From a virus: DNA of 20,949 nt. A model generated the notes under the pieces. It was not told where the DNA came from, did not search any database, and was given only the letters and a program-made list of their open reading frames with translations. The stretch lies in the IMG/VR virus record IMGVR_UViG_3300027901_000907, positions 1 to 20,949 of that record, one strand, 5' to 3'. The position numbers were made by a program, and so were the translations under genes. Positions 1-7,670 of this stretch are shown here, piece after piece. Every line of letters starts with the position of its first letter. Position 1 is the first letter of the stretch.

Positions 1-266
1 GTCTTGGTGGTACCAGGAAAAACCGTGCTATGGATAAATATAAAACGTGGTTTATATTTATTATAATAATCTGCGACCAGTTGTTCAAAATTTTTGAGCT
101 CGCCAGGAAGACAAATATGCAAAAAATCACATTCGGCTTCTATTTCTGAATTTCCTTTGAAGCGAGATTGGCTTATTGGTAAAGTTTTGAATACACCATT
201 CATCAACTCATAAAGAGGCATGCCTATCTCACCTACCCCTACTATGATATTGTCATATCTAGTCAT
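1..266 (-). CDS. Nucleotide-sugar dehydrogenase-like protein, N-terminal part (runs off left edge)
   Basis: This is the first 88 codons of a gene that continues past the left edge. The start is an ATG at 266, two bases after the stop of the glycosyltransferase upstream, with an AAGGGAG ribosome binding site. The protein opens with a Rossmann strand and a glycine motif (IIVGVGEIG, about residues 7-15). It then has a CDFLHICLPGE segment and the motif FIHSTVFPGTT. That order (GxGxxG, then a second strand ending in a Pro, then ST-x-x-PGTT) is typical of the UDP-glucose/GDP-mannose dehydrogenase family, which oxidises C6 of a nucleotide sugar with NAD. The distance from the glycine motif to STVFPGTT is shorter than usual, so it is a divergent or compact member. 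The catalytic cysteine region is outside the window. Downstream of an acyltransferase and a Gfo/Idh/MocA oxidoreductase, a role in making an acidic amino-sugar nucleotide is plausible but inferred. Confidence 0.6.
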   Translation of the reverse strand, partial: MTRYDNIIVGVGEIGMPLYELMNGVFKTLPISQSRFKGNSEIEAECDFLHICLPGELKNFEQLVADYYNKYKPRFIFIHSTVFPGTTK

Positions 267-267
267 G

Positions 268-1161
268 TTAATCTCCCTTCACAATTATTTTACCGTCCCA
301 TGCATCTAGCTCGGGCGGAAAATCTCTATAATCATCGGTCTTATATCTTGTCATAGCGTTTATCGATCTAGAACTAACAATTATTTCTCTCAAATTTGCA
401 AGCCTTTCATCATAACTGTTGCCCGGCAAAAATGAACCCGGTCTGTTTTTGCCATAAAAACCTATATTCCTAACTCTTGTAACCTCGGGTTGTATAGTAG
501 TAAATCCATCGTGTATGAAAGCAATATCTGTTAGCCTATTTATAAGTCCAGCTTGCTCATTATGCTCGCCGGGGCCATATTTCTTTTTATATTTAACAGG
601 ATAATAAGATTGATATTTCTTATCCAAGGCGGTAACATAAAGATGTCGAGTCCTGGCATTTTTATAAAATTTCTCGGTCGCACAAGGTTTAATATATTTG
701 TCATAAAATCTTTTTGTAATAGTTGCGCCCGCAGCATCATAAAAATGATTCTGATGAACAACATCTACATCACCATTTAAAACATAAGTTACCCCTAAAT
801 AAACAGAAGTTTTATCCAAGCCCATATTCAAAAGCACATCAATATATTGAAAAAATGTTTTATGAACTATTATATCGTCAGCTTGGAAAATAACATAATC
901 TTCTGTCATTTCCATGGCTACCTTCATACCTTTTAGGATATTTTGTGATAGCCCTATTCTTTCTGGTCTAATTATTATTTCTTTTTCCAAAGGAAAATTT
1001 TCAACATGTTCAATAACTTTTGGTGGTGCTCCACCCTCTACAATAAACAAAACCTTCAATCCTTCTATTGGATGATATTCATAAGCCGTCATAAAATCTT
1101 CCATGACAACTTGTAACATTTCTGGTCTATTCCATACGGCAAAAAGTACTATGTTACTCAT
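268..1161 (-). CDS. Glycosyltransferase, GT-A fold (GT2-like)
   Basis: A 297-residue protein with no visible signal peptide or membrane segment. The N-terminus (NIVLFAVWNRPEMLQVVMEDF) resembles the first strand and helix of GT-A transferases that begin with a 'fxRpe' segment. An acidic stretch, ADD at residues 94-96 (VIFQADDIIVH), follows a helix rich in Met and Glu and matches the DxD-like position that binds metal and the nucleotide sugar. The second half is less familiar and probably sets acceptor specificity. The ATG at 1161 overlaps the stop of the acyltransferase gene by 8 bases and has an AAAGGAG site about 10 bases upstream, which suggests translational coupling. The protein should act in the cytoplasm and move a sugar from a nucleotide donor; donor and acceptor cannot be read from the sequence. 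I am confident of the fold and not of the exact family. Confidence 0.72.
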   Translation of the reverse strand: MSNIVLFAVWNRPEMLQVVMEDFMTAYEYHPIEGLKVLFIVEGGAPPKVIEHVENFPLEKEIIIRPERIGLSQNILKGMKVAMEMTEDYVIFQADDIIVHKTFFQYIDVLLNMGLDKTSVYLGVTYVLNGDVDVVHQNHFYDAAGATITKRFYDKYIKPCATEKFYKNARTRHLYVTALDKKYQSYYPVKYKKKYGPGEHNEQAGLINRLTDIAFIHDGFTTIQPEVTRVRNIGFYGKNRPGSFLPGNSYDERLANLREIIVSSRSINAMTRYKTDDYRDFPPELDAWDGKIIVKGD

Positions 1162-1597
1162 TTTTCTTCAACTCCTTTGCTGGATTTCCTACAACAGTTA
1201 CCCCAGGCGGCACATCTTTAGTTACAACAGCCCCAGCACCAATTGACGCCCTCTTTCCAATTGTGACACCACAAATTATAGTTGCATTTGCTCCTATAGC
1301 CGCTCCTTTTTTCACATGAGTTCGTAAAAACTTACCATAATCTTTGGCATTGGGGTATTTATCGTTTGTAAAACAGACATGAGGGCCTATAAAAACATCG
1401 TCGTCAATTTCTACGCCCTCAGGAATAAAGACAAATGCCTGGATTTTGCATCGACTTCCTATTCTAGGGCTCCTAATTTCTACAAATGTTCCTATATTGC
1501 AATCTTTGCCTATATATCCTCCACCATATATATTGCTTGTCTCTGGATGCCAAATTTTAGTGCCATCACCTATAACAACATCATTATCTATAAGCAT
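1154..1597 (-). CDS. Hexapeptide-repeat acyltransferase (WbpD/WlbB-like N-acetyltransferase)
   Basis: This 147-residue protein is built almost entirely from hexapeptide repeats ([LIV]-G-x-x-x-x), for example YIGKDCNIGTFVEI, VFIGPHVCFTND, AAIGANATIICGVTIGKRASIGAGAVVTKDVPPG and the ending VVGNPAKELKK. These repeats fold into a left-handed beta-helix, which trimerises and binds acetyl-CoA between subunits. The pattern with a FTNDKYP loop and a GNPAK C-terminus is that of sugar N-acetyltransferases such as WbpD/WlbB and FdtC, which acetylate the amino group of a UDP- or dTDP-amino sugar. The gene overlaps the oxidoreductase gene before it by about 10 bases and the glycosyltransferase after it by 8. 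In known bacterial clusters a WbpD-type enzyme travels with a WbpB-type Gfo/Idh/MocA dehydrogenase, which is exactly the neighbour here. The exact substrate is inferred. Confidence 0.85.
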   Translation of the reverse strand: MLIDNDVVIGDGTKIWHPETSNIYGGGYIGKDCNIGTFVEIRSPRIGSRCKIQAFVFIPEGVEIDDDVFIGPHVCFTNDKYPNAKDYGKFLRTHVKKGAAIGANATIICGVTIGKRASIGAGAVVTKDVPPGVTVVGNPAKELKKNE

Positions 1598-2586
1598 ACT
1601 GCTTCTCCTTTTTCCAACGAATCCAGCGCTGCAACTAGCCCTTTAACAACTTCTAAACCATTTTGTCCGTCTGTCAGTGGTTGCTTTCTGTTCTCCACAC
1701 AGTCTATAAAGTGGCCACATTCCAGATATAGTGGTTCCCATATCTCTGTAGATGGAGACCAAATATCACCATGGCGGTAGCTTAATAAATATTCGCCATA
1801 TCCCTCATTGGCATTACTATCAAGATCTACACCCTTGTCATAGATTTTTATTTTTTCTTCGGCAAGCATGTCATAAACCAACATCTTTTTAGTGCCTACA
1901 ATAGTAGTTGTTCTGCTTTTCTTTGGGTCAAGCCAACTCAAATGTAGATGACATACTGCTCCACAACTGTATTCAAAAACAACAAAAGCAACTTCTACTA
2001 TCTTTGGATTTATAAAACTATATCCTTTTGCGAAAACTCTTTTTAGTTCTCCTTTAATCAGATAATTAAAAATGGAAATATCATGTGGTGCTAAGTCAGC
2101 AACAACATTTGCTTTCTGAAATTTGCCCAAATTAAGTCTAGAGGCATGAATATATTGTATATCTCCTAACACACCGTCATCTATAATTTCTTTAATTTTC
2201 CGGACCTCTGGCGTATAAAGAAAGGTGTGTCCTACCATGACAACACGATTATTTTTTGCCGCTAATGCTATTATGTCCTCCGCTTCTTTCACACAAAGTG
2301 TCATGGGTTTTTCAATAAAAACATCTTTATTGGCTTCCAGGGTTGTCATGGCCAATTCATAATGTGTGTTTGGTGGTGTAGCAATAACAACACCATCCAC
2401 ATCATCTCTGCCCAAACACTTTTCCCAATCTATATCAAAAAATATACACCGATAAGCTGAATCGAGGGCATATTTTTTTAGGTTGTCTTCATTTAAATCA
2501 AAAGCCGCGGCCAGAACTTTATATTTGTTGAAGTTTCTTAGTAAATTTGGACCCCAATAACCCAATCCGACTAAAGCTAGCTTCAT
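1588..2586 (-). CDS. Gfo/Idh/MocA family NAD(P)-dependent oxidoreductase (WbpB/WlbA-like)
   Basis: A 332-residue protein of normal family length. The N-terminal Rossmann domain starts with GLGYWG (residues 7-12). The family signature EKP is at 92-94, after the strand ending VVIATPPNTH. The predicted catalytic histidine lies in DLAPHDI (H168), the form seen in sugar 3-dehydrogenases of the WbpB/WlbA group, which oxidise C3 of UDP-N-acetylglucosamine-type uronic acids before transamination and acetylation. The C-terminal half is the usual open beta-sheet domain. The start ATG at 2586 overlaps the previous gene's TGA as ATGA, with AAGGAG upstream, and its TAG stop lies inside the following acyltransferase gene. 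A PLP aminotransferase, needed between these two steps in the known pathway, is not in this window and may lie further left. Confidence 0.88.
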   Translation of the reverse strand: MKLALVGLGYWGPNLLRNFNKYKVLAAAFDLNEDNLKKYALDSAYRCIFFDIDWEKCLGRDDVDGVVIATPPNTHYELAMTTLEANKDVFIEKPMTLCVKEAEDIIALAAKNNRVVMVGHTFLYTPEVRKIKEIIDDGVLGDIQYIHASRLNLGKFQKANVVADLAPHDISIFNYLIKGELKRVFAKGYSFINPKIVEVAFVVFEYSCGAVCHLHLSWLDPKKSRTTTIVGTKKMLVYDMLAEEKIKIYDKGVDLDSNANEGYGEYLLSYRHGDIWSPSTEIWEPLYLECGHFIDCVENRKQPLTDGQNGLEVVKGLVAALDSLEKGEAVCL

Positions 2587-3701
2587 AGCTCTTCAATCTC
2601 CTTAATCATTTTTTGTGCAACTTTTTCCCACGTAAGATTTTCTGCAATATATTTCTTTAGGGCAATACCTTTTTGTTTGGCTTCTTCTCTATTTTCATAA
2701 ACATATTTCATCAATTGCGCAGCATCGTGTACATCGGGCGCTGCCCAAAGCTGATCACCTTTATACCATGGAGCGCCTAGCATGCCAAATACTGGCTGCA
2801 GTGAATAATCCACAAGATAGCTGTTATCTGGCTTGGCATACTCAAGTGCGCCACCAAATCCAGTAATAATAATAGGAGTTGCACAAGCGCCAGCCGTAAA
2901 ACCACTAAGACCAAAACCCTCACCTCTATCCAAGGACACAAAACAATCACCCCTAGCATGTAGGCCCAGGATTTCATTTCTTGAAAGCTGGTCAAGAATC
3001 ATATATACCTTAGCGTGTTTATTAGGCATAGGTGTAACTTCCTTTAGACGCTTCATCGTCTGTAGAATAAGATCTTTATCTTTATCAAAATAGTTCGTTC
3101 GATATGTTTTAAGAACCAATGCCACATTCTCATCGTTTTGAAAAGCGTGCCAATATGCCCTAACAAGGGCGGCAGGATTCTTTCTTTCCATGAACTGAAA
3201 TATGCCATAGAATACAAAAGTATCATCGTTTACCCCTTTTACATGATATGGCTTGATTCCATCAAACTCTTCCATTTCTATACCATGTGGTACAGAACCC
3301 ACAGGGACAGTTACACCGCTTTCTTTATAGACATCCACATTCCAATCACAACATGTTAAAATTTTATCTGCACCATTCATCAGCCCAACCCAGTCAGAAG
3401 GCAGCTTTGTTGTTTCCCATACCACATAACCAATATTTTTCTTGCCTTCTTCTCTGCTCTGAGCAAAATGATGGGGGATAGTCTGAGTAATGGTAACGTT
3501 GTAGTCTATCTCCTTATTAACTAAACTAGCCAAAACCTTACCATATTTCTCATGAACTGGTTTTTCCGGCTCAAACGATACTGGTGCAGCAGTTATAGGT
3601 ACACCGAGTTTATGTAAGGCTAATACATACCCCCTAGAGGCCTCGCCATATCCTGACCCATCCAATAGCGGTGATATATATTTAATTCCCTTTATTTTCA
3701 T
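2583..3701 (-). CDS. Glycosyltransferase, GT-B fold (GT4-like)
   Basis: This 372-residue protein has the two-domain layout of GT-B transferases. An N-terminal segment contains a glycine-rich loop (LLDGSGYGEASRGY), where acceptor and donor domains meet. A C-terminal Rossmann domain carries VFYGIFQFMERKNPAALVRAY and the donor-binding loop RGEGFGLSGFTAGACATPIIITGFGG. GT4 enzymes usually have an E-x7-E motif here. The first Glu is present (EGFGL), but the second position is Thr, whereas the other GT-B gene in this cluster keeps both. The substitution may mark an unusual donor or altered chemistry. The ATG at 3701 lies inside the 3' end of the thymidylate-synthase-like gene with a GAGGAGAT ribosome binding site, and the stop overlaps the next start as ATGA. 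There is no transmembrane segment, so it should act in the cytoplasm. Acceptor unknown. Confidence 0.83.
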   Translation of the reverse strand: MKIKGIKYISPLLDGSGYGEASRGYVLALHKLGVPITAAPVSFEPEKPVHEKYGKVLASLVNKEIDYNVTITQTIPHHFAQSREEGKKNIGYVVWETTKLPSDWVGLMNGADKILTCCDWNVDVYKESGVTVPVGSVPHGIEMEEFDGIKPYHVKGVNDDTFVFYGIFQFMERKNPAALVRAYWHAFQNDENVALVLKTYRTNYFDKDKDLILQTMKRLKEVTPMPNKHAKVYMILDQLSRNEILGLHARGDCFVSLDRGEGFGLSGFTAGACATPIIITGFGGALEYAKPDNSYLVDYSLQPVFGMLGAPWYKGDQLWAAPDVHDAAQLMKYVYENREEAKQKGIALKKYIAENLTWEKVAQKMIKEIEEL

Positions 3702-4440
3702 CCTTATCTCCTCTCAAAGTTCTTAGCTGAGCGAGCTCCCACGCGTAGTCATATAAATGCAAACCCTTGCTCGCTGCAATGATCTCCCCATCTTCTACGC
3801 CTATCTCGCTGGCCATGTATTCTTTTAATAATTGAATGCCTCCAAGGTTAGCTGGCAATCCATTCCACAGATCCCATGACCTAAAATACACCATAAAATG
3901 TAACTTTCCGTCCTTAATGCGCGTGTCTATATGACGAAGACAAGGCGGGTCTCCTAATAAAATATCCGATGGTGTAGAAATAGACATTGCTGCCTGATTC
4001 GTGCCGTAACCTTGTCTTTTATACATACGGATAACTTCATCTATTTGATTTACTGAACTCCTATTTACGTCCTCTGGAATAAATGAATTAGAACGGTCTT
4101 CTGGATGCATCCAATAATATTCCCAGCCCGCGAGACGCTCTCCATAAGTGTAATCCTCGTTCGGTTGTTTCATATTGGTCATAAGATACGGCAAATATTC
4201 TTCAATATATCCATCAGCAACTGGATTAGGAATTCCCAATGACGCTGGAATATCAGGAATCAAAGGACGTATGCCTGGATATTTAATCTGGATAGTAATA
4301 TAATCAAATTCCAAGCGTTGTTGCCCTTCGTAGCTACCACGATCGATAGTATATTTATACCCATGGTCCAGGATTGCATAGACACACTGAAACCATGCAT
4401 CTGGCAAATCTCGTGCTACTATGCTGATAGGATTAAGCAT
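3682..4440 (-). CDS. Thymidylate synthase / pyrimidine hydroxymethylase superfamily protein
   Basis: A 252-residue protein that keeps the key residues of the ThyA superfamily in order. These are YTYGER at 97-102 (compare the family's YG-x-Q/R-W), the nucleophile in DPPCLRH (C167), the phosphate-binding FRSWD (R187, S188, D190), GLPANLGG with N198, and LHLY (H228, Y230). In this family Asn at the N198 position favours dUMP and Asp favours dCMP, so the visible residue predicts a uracil substrate. The reaction would be methylation to dTMP or hydroxymethylation to 5-hydroxymethyl-dUMP, using methylene-tetrahydrofolate. The length is close to compact archaeal ThyA and dCMP hydroxymethylases. The sequence is clearly divergent from standard ThyA. 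It lies directly between two glycosyltransferase genes (stop of one, G, then its ATG; AGAGGAG upstream), so a role in making a base that is then glycosylated is a reasonable inference. Plain dTMP synthesis is the alternative. Confidence 0.78.
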   Translation of the reverse strand: MLNPISIVARDLPDAWFQCVYAILDHGYKYTIDRGSYEGQQRLEFDYITIQIKYPGIRPLIPDIPASLGIPNPVADGYIEEYLPYLMTNMKQPNEDYTYGERLAGWEYYWMHPEDRSNSFIPEDVNRSSVNQIDEVIRMYKRQGYGTNQAAMSISTPSDILLGDPPCLRHIDTRIKDGKLHFMVYFRSWDLWNGLPANLGGIQLLKEYMASEIGVEDGEIIAASKGLHLYDYAWELAQLRTLRGDKDENKGN

Positions 4441-4441
4441 C

Positions 4442-5821
4442 TTAAATCTCCTCTGTTTCTATAACCTCACCAAAATCTGGAAGATCATCTTCCGTTACCA
4501 TTTCTTCTTTCAGCTCTTTTTGAAGTGCTTCATGGGCCTCATCAAAAATATTCACCCACTGGGGAACAATAGATCTTTGCCAATCCATTTTAGTTGTTAC
4601 CCAACGATAGGCATTTTCAGCTTTTTGTTTTGCTTCATCGCGATTATTATATACATGTAACATGGTTTTGACCATGTCATCTACGTCGACTAAAGGTCTT
4701 ACCACCTCGTTATCGTGAGGCAAAACAGTGAATAAGCTTGGGTTGCTTCCGCTCTTTACCAAGTATCCTCTGTCCTCTGTAACGAATTCAGTCAATGCTG
4801 TATTGTTAGGCATTATAATAGGTGTTTTAGCAGCCATGGCTTCAATCCAACTAAGCCCAAATCCCTCGCCAATTGCAGTACTGACAACACAATCACTGAT
4901 ATTATAAATCATATTGACGATTTCACGCGGATAACCCTGGTTTGGACCAAAATTCTCAGGGAAGATAACATCTTCTCTGATGCTTAAACCATATCCTCTA
5001 CAAACCTCAGGAAGATCCCACCCTTGATCCTTTTTGGCCATATGTAAATATAATAAAGCATCTGGAACCTGCTTTTTAACTTCAACAAAAGCACTAATGG
5101 TTCTTGGAATATCTTTTCTTTGTTGGTTTCTATTCAAATTAGTGAATATAAACTTTTCTGACTGCGGGCCAAAATATTGTTTGCGAAATTCTACAACCTC
5201 GTCTTTAGGAAGTGGATGATATTCTAATGTATTAACGCCATGAGGAATGACCCTGAAATCCGGAGCTTCTGGAAAAGCTTTCAGTGCCTCGTTTTTGCCA
5301 AATTCACAATAAGCAACTGGGTAATCAATAACACTTACATTTTTAATCCACTTTTCTTTTGGTACCCCATCAATAGGAAAATAACAAATAGATTTAAATT
5401 TTCTACCCATTTGGTGCAAATAAGGAATTAATTCCGGTAAAAAATCCAAAATAAAAGTATCTTGCAAAAAGAAAAGAAGATCATATTCCATTTTAGGAAT
5501 CATACTACAAATTTTCTTTCGGCCATAAGGATCATGTTCTGCATTAGTACCGGTTGGCCATATCCTATATGGAAAAGGATGTGGATTCCCCCAATAATTG
5601 ATACCCAATATATCTATTTGATATTTACCACTACGTGCCAACCCTTCAAAAATATTTCTAGAAACCGTACCAAAACCAGTGGCGCATGAAGGCGTATCAC
5701 AGTAAGCAACTACCTTAATTTTTTTCGGGGGTTGTGCTTGACGTAATATAGGTGCCGCTGAAACCGGTTTAGTAATTGGTTTATTCGTTCTTGTCTTTTT
5801 CCTTTTCTTACTTTTTGCCAT
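4442..5821 (-). CDS. Glycosyltransferase, GT-B fold (GT4 family)
   Basis: I place the start at the ATG at 5821 (MAKSKKRKK), giving 459 residues. A GGAGGAGGAT ribosome binding site lies just upstream, inside the end of the nuclease gene. A longer in-frame reading to 5899 would lie wholly within the nuclease gene and has no comparable site. The N-terminus is a short Lys/Arg-rich tail, then KKIKVVAYCDTPSCATGFGTVSRNIFEGLARSG, the GT-B glycine loop. The C-terminal domain has FIFTNLNRNQQRKDIPRTISAF and the complete E-x7-E donor motif in IGEGFGLSWIEAMAAKTPIIM. The basic tail could help contact nucleic acid or an acidic surface, which is speculation. The gene follows the nuclease gene with a 14-base overlap and is followed after one base by the thymidylate-synthase-like gene, so the sugar block appears co-transcribed with the replication block. 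Confidence 0.87.
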   Translation of the reverse strand: MAKSKKRKKTRTNKPITKPVSAAPILRQAQPPKKIKVVAYCDTPSCATGFGTVSRNIFEGLARSGKYQIDILGINYWGNPHPFPYRIWPTGTNAEHDPYGRKKICSMIPKMEYDLLFFLQDTFILDFLPELIPYLHQMGRKFKSICYFPIDGVPKEKWIKNVSVIDYPVAYCEFGKNEALKAFPEAPDFRVIPHGVNTLEYHPLPKDEVVEFRKQYFGPQSEKFIFTNLNRNQQRKDIPRTISAFVEVKKQVPDALLYLHMAKKDQGWDLPEVCRGYGLSIREDVIFPENFGPNQGYPREIVNMIYNISDCVVSTAIGEGFGLSWIEAMAAKTPIIMPNNTALTEFVTEDRGYLVKSGSNPSLFTVLPHDNEVVRPLVDVDDMVKTMLHVYNNRDEAKQKAENAYRWVTTKMDWQRSIVPQWVNIFDEAHEALQKELKEEMVTEDDLPDFGEVIETEEI

Positions 5822-6986
5822 TCCCTTTATCCTCCTCCTCATTAAACTTTTTAGTGGCCAAAAAAGGCGATGTAAAAGTAGATTGAGAGCCCTCAACAAT
5901 GCGAGCCTTGATGCGTGGTTTATCGGTTATATATTTTTCAACGGCTCTTTTATTAAGCTTAACCATTTTGAGGAAATCTCTTTCTGGAACAAGCTCATAA
6001 ACTGTTTTTATATCAAAGGCTGTTCTTGAATTTTGTCTCACATATACTTCTTCGCTTTCATTATGTATTCTAGAACCCTGTCGCTTCATTCGTTCCATTA
6101 TAAGCATAGCAAGCTCTCTTTCCCGGCCCTCGACTATTTTCTTAGTATCACGCATCTTCATCCACTCATTCAGCAAATCCGCATCTCTATATTTTTCGGC
6201 TGCCTCAAAACTATAATTTGTTTTTTCATATGCCTTTTTATATGTTCTACAGTAGTCCTTATAGTCACACCACGGACAAAAAATGTTAAGACTAGGTTTT
6301 GCGTCTGTCTTTTTAAGTTTAGTCATAGCATTATGCAGTGCCGTTAAATAATCAGAAAACTCTGCTCTTTCTTCTGGCGTCCTATATGTAGTCATTGGCT
6401 CACCTTTTAATAAGTCCAAACATAATATGATTCTTTCATATTTGGGCCACTTAATACTGGCTACTAAATCATATATAGATAGCTGGATATCGTTTTTTAG
6501 CTGATCACCTGTTGGCATTGTATTAGATGTTTTATAATCTATAACCATTAAACTATATTCATCCAACTCCACAACTTTATCCATAGCACCTATCAATAGA
6601 ACACCATCCTTGGTCATGACTTGGTTGTCATCAGACATACCAAACCTGTCTTCCAAGCTTACTATTTTTTCCCCTATCATAAAATCATCTAGCCTTCTAT
6701 TCACTAATTCAAGGCCTTCTTTATGAATCTCTAAATCATCAACCCCTTCATTCACGGATATATCATTATAAAAAGCATTAAGCATCTTTCGATCTTCTTC
6801 AGTAAATTTGCCATGCTCTATCCATATCCTTCCAGCCTTCTCTAGTACTCTATGACACACAAGACCGAGTTTGAAGGCAGGATTTGTCATTTTAGGGATA
6901 TTATCATGATAGTTGAGCCAATATTTCAGCTTGCATTCCAAAAACATACTTATTCGTGTTGCGCTCAACTTAATTTCTCTGCCCAT
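5808..6986 (-). CDS. PD-(D/E)XK exonuclease with predicted Fe-S cluster (Cas4/AddB/RecB-like)
   Basis: A 392-residue nuclease. The PD-(D/E)XK core is complete: H45 (GLVCHRVLEKAG), D136 (LIGAMDKV), D150-x-K152 (LMVIDYKTS) and Q168 (QLSIYDL). Four cysteines sit where Cas4 and AddB bind a 4Fe-4S cluster: C18 near the N-terminus (FLECKLKYWL) and C237, C240 and C246 after the core (FCPWCDYKDYC). Such enzymes degrade or resect DNA ends and feed recombination. A C-terminal extension of about 140 residues, charged and helical, continues past the cluster and has no motif I recognise; it may bind a partner. There is no helicase motif, so any motor must be a separate protein. The gene follows a small zinc-ribbon gene and a RuvC-like gene. 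The products may process replication intermediates together with the encoded RecA and SSB. Confidence 0.88.
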   Translation of the reverse strand: MGREIKLSATRISMFLECKLKYWLNYHDNIPKMTNPAFKLGLVCHRVLEKAGRIWIEHGKFTEEDRKMLNAFYNDISVNEGVDDLEIHKEGLELVNRRLDDFMIGEKIVSLEDRFGMSDDNQVMTKDGVLLIGAMDKVVELDEYSLMVIDYKTSNTMPTGDQLKNDIQLSIYDLVASIKWPKYERIILCLDLLKGEPMTTYRTPEERAEFSDYLTALHNAMTKLKKTDAKPSLNIFCPWCDYKDYCRTYKKAYEKTNYSFEAAEKYRDADLLNEWMKMRDTKKIVEGRERELAMLIMERMKRQGSRIHNESEEVYVRQNSRTAFDIKTVYELVPERDFLKMVKLNKRAVEKYITDKPRIKARIVEGSQSTFTSPFLATKKFNEEEDKGNGKK

Positions 6987-6988
6987 AT

Positions 6989-7183
6989 TTACACCTTCTT
7001 TCTATAAGTAGTTTCTATTAAAGATTTTTCTTCGTAGTCTTCACCTCTACCATATCTTATCAGCCTTTTAAGCCCGCCTCCGATCTCAATGGCGCCACAT
7101 GTACACCTTACCAATCCGAACTCACTCTTGGACACTAAAACATCTTCACATTTATTGCATTTAACACTATTTTTTAGTATCAT
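6989..7183 (-). CDS. Small zinc-ribbon protein
   Basis: A 64-residue protein if the ATG at 7183 is used ([12 protein letters not shown]). An in-frame GTG at 7195 would add four residues, but a purine-rich AAGGGG would then sit only one or two bases from it, so I prefer the ATG. The start lies inside the end of the RuvC-like gene, and the stop is two bases before the nuclease start. The sequence has CxxC (C9, C12) and CxC (C27, C29) separated by a short beta-hairpin-like stretch, a typical one-zinc ribbon, followed by a charged helical tail. Ribbons of this kind are common in phage genomes and usually bind nucleic acid or a protein partner. The position between a resolvase and a nuclease suggests DNA metabolism, but no specific function can be assigned. 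Confidence 0.65.
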   Translation of the reverse strand: MILKNSVKCNKCEDVLVSKSEFGLVRCTCGAIEIGGGLKRLIRYGRGEDYEEKSLIETTYRKKV

Positions 7184-7670
7184 CAAAATTCTCACGCCCC
7201 TTTATAACTTTATAGTAAAAACAAAGACTTTGTGAAACTGCGTCGCTTATATCGTTGTCTTTTTCAAAATCGAACTTCAAATTATAAAATCCTATAACTA
7301 TGTTATAAACATCTTCTTTGGTTTTGGCATTAAAAAAACTCCTAGTTGTGTTTACGTTCATTATATATGGTTCAATTCCCAACACTCCCATACAAACTGC
7401 CTTTGCCACGCCAGAAAATTCTGACAAAACTTTGAGCGTATTAACATTTCTTCTTAGATAACCATTTTCAATAACTATATAAGACGGCTTATATTTTCTT
7501 AATACTTTTTCGAGTTTGGTTCTAAACTCGGCCAATCTTTTTGCTCTTTTTAAACTGGGGCTTGTTGTAATTGTTCCATAATCAACAAGTCTGGTCTTTA
7601 CAGAAAAACTCCAACCGGTGGATTTAGCTGAAACATCCAAACTTAATATTCCATATTTTCTTTGCCTCAT
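7167..7670 (-). CDS. RuvC-like Holliday junction resolvase
   Basis: This 167-residue protein has the length and acidic residues of the RNase H-fold RuvC family. D12 is in [12 protein letters not shown], the first strand with the D-x-S-x-x-x-T/S-G-W signature. E68 is in [10 protein letters not shown]-terminal acidic cluster lies in [16 protein letters not shown] (D138, D140 and D143 are candidates). These carboxylates bind the two metals that cut four-way junctions. In phages such enzymes resolve recombination intermediates or branched concatemers before packaging. The start at 7670 overlaps the DnaJ gene end by 4 bases, and the TAG stop lies within the next gene. TAG therefore functions as a stop here, so there is no sign of amber recoding. 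I am confident of the family; that it acts as a junction resolvase is inferred from motif layout. Confidence 0.87.
   Translation of the reverse strand: MRQRKYGILSLDVSAKSTGWSFSVKTRLVDYGTITTSPSLKRAKRLAEFRTKLEKVLRKYKPSYIVIENGYLRRNVNTLKVLSEFSGVAKAVCMGVLGIEPYIMNVNTTRSFFNAKTKEDVYNIVIGFYNLKFDFEKDNDISDAVSQSLCFYYKVIKGRENFDDTKK

Noticed and set aside
1379-1780. Open frames of 60-130 codons on the plus strand throughout the window
   Set aside because: They lie opposite clear minus-strand genes, lack convincing ribosome binding sites and have low-complexity or implausible composition, so they are antisense shadows.
5822-5899. A 26-codon N-terminal extension of the GT-B glycosyltransferase
   Set aside because: It would overlap the nuclease gene by over 90 bases and has no ribosome binding site, while the ATG at 5821 has GGAGGAGGAT just upstream.
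5808-6986. The Cas4-like nuclease as part of a CRISPR-Cas locus
   Set aside because: No Cas1, Cas2, effector or repeat array is present; the neighbours are replication genes.
7167-7169. Amber (TAG) recoding, known in some large phages
   Set aside because: TAG closes the RuvC-like and Gfo/Idh frames at the expected family lengths, and no in-frame TAG interrupts a conserved domain.
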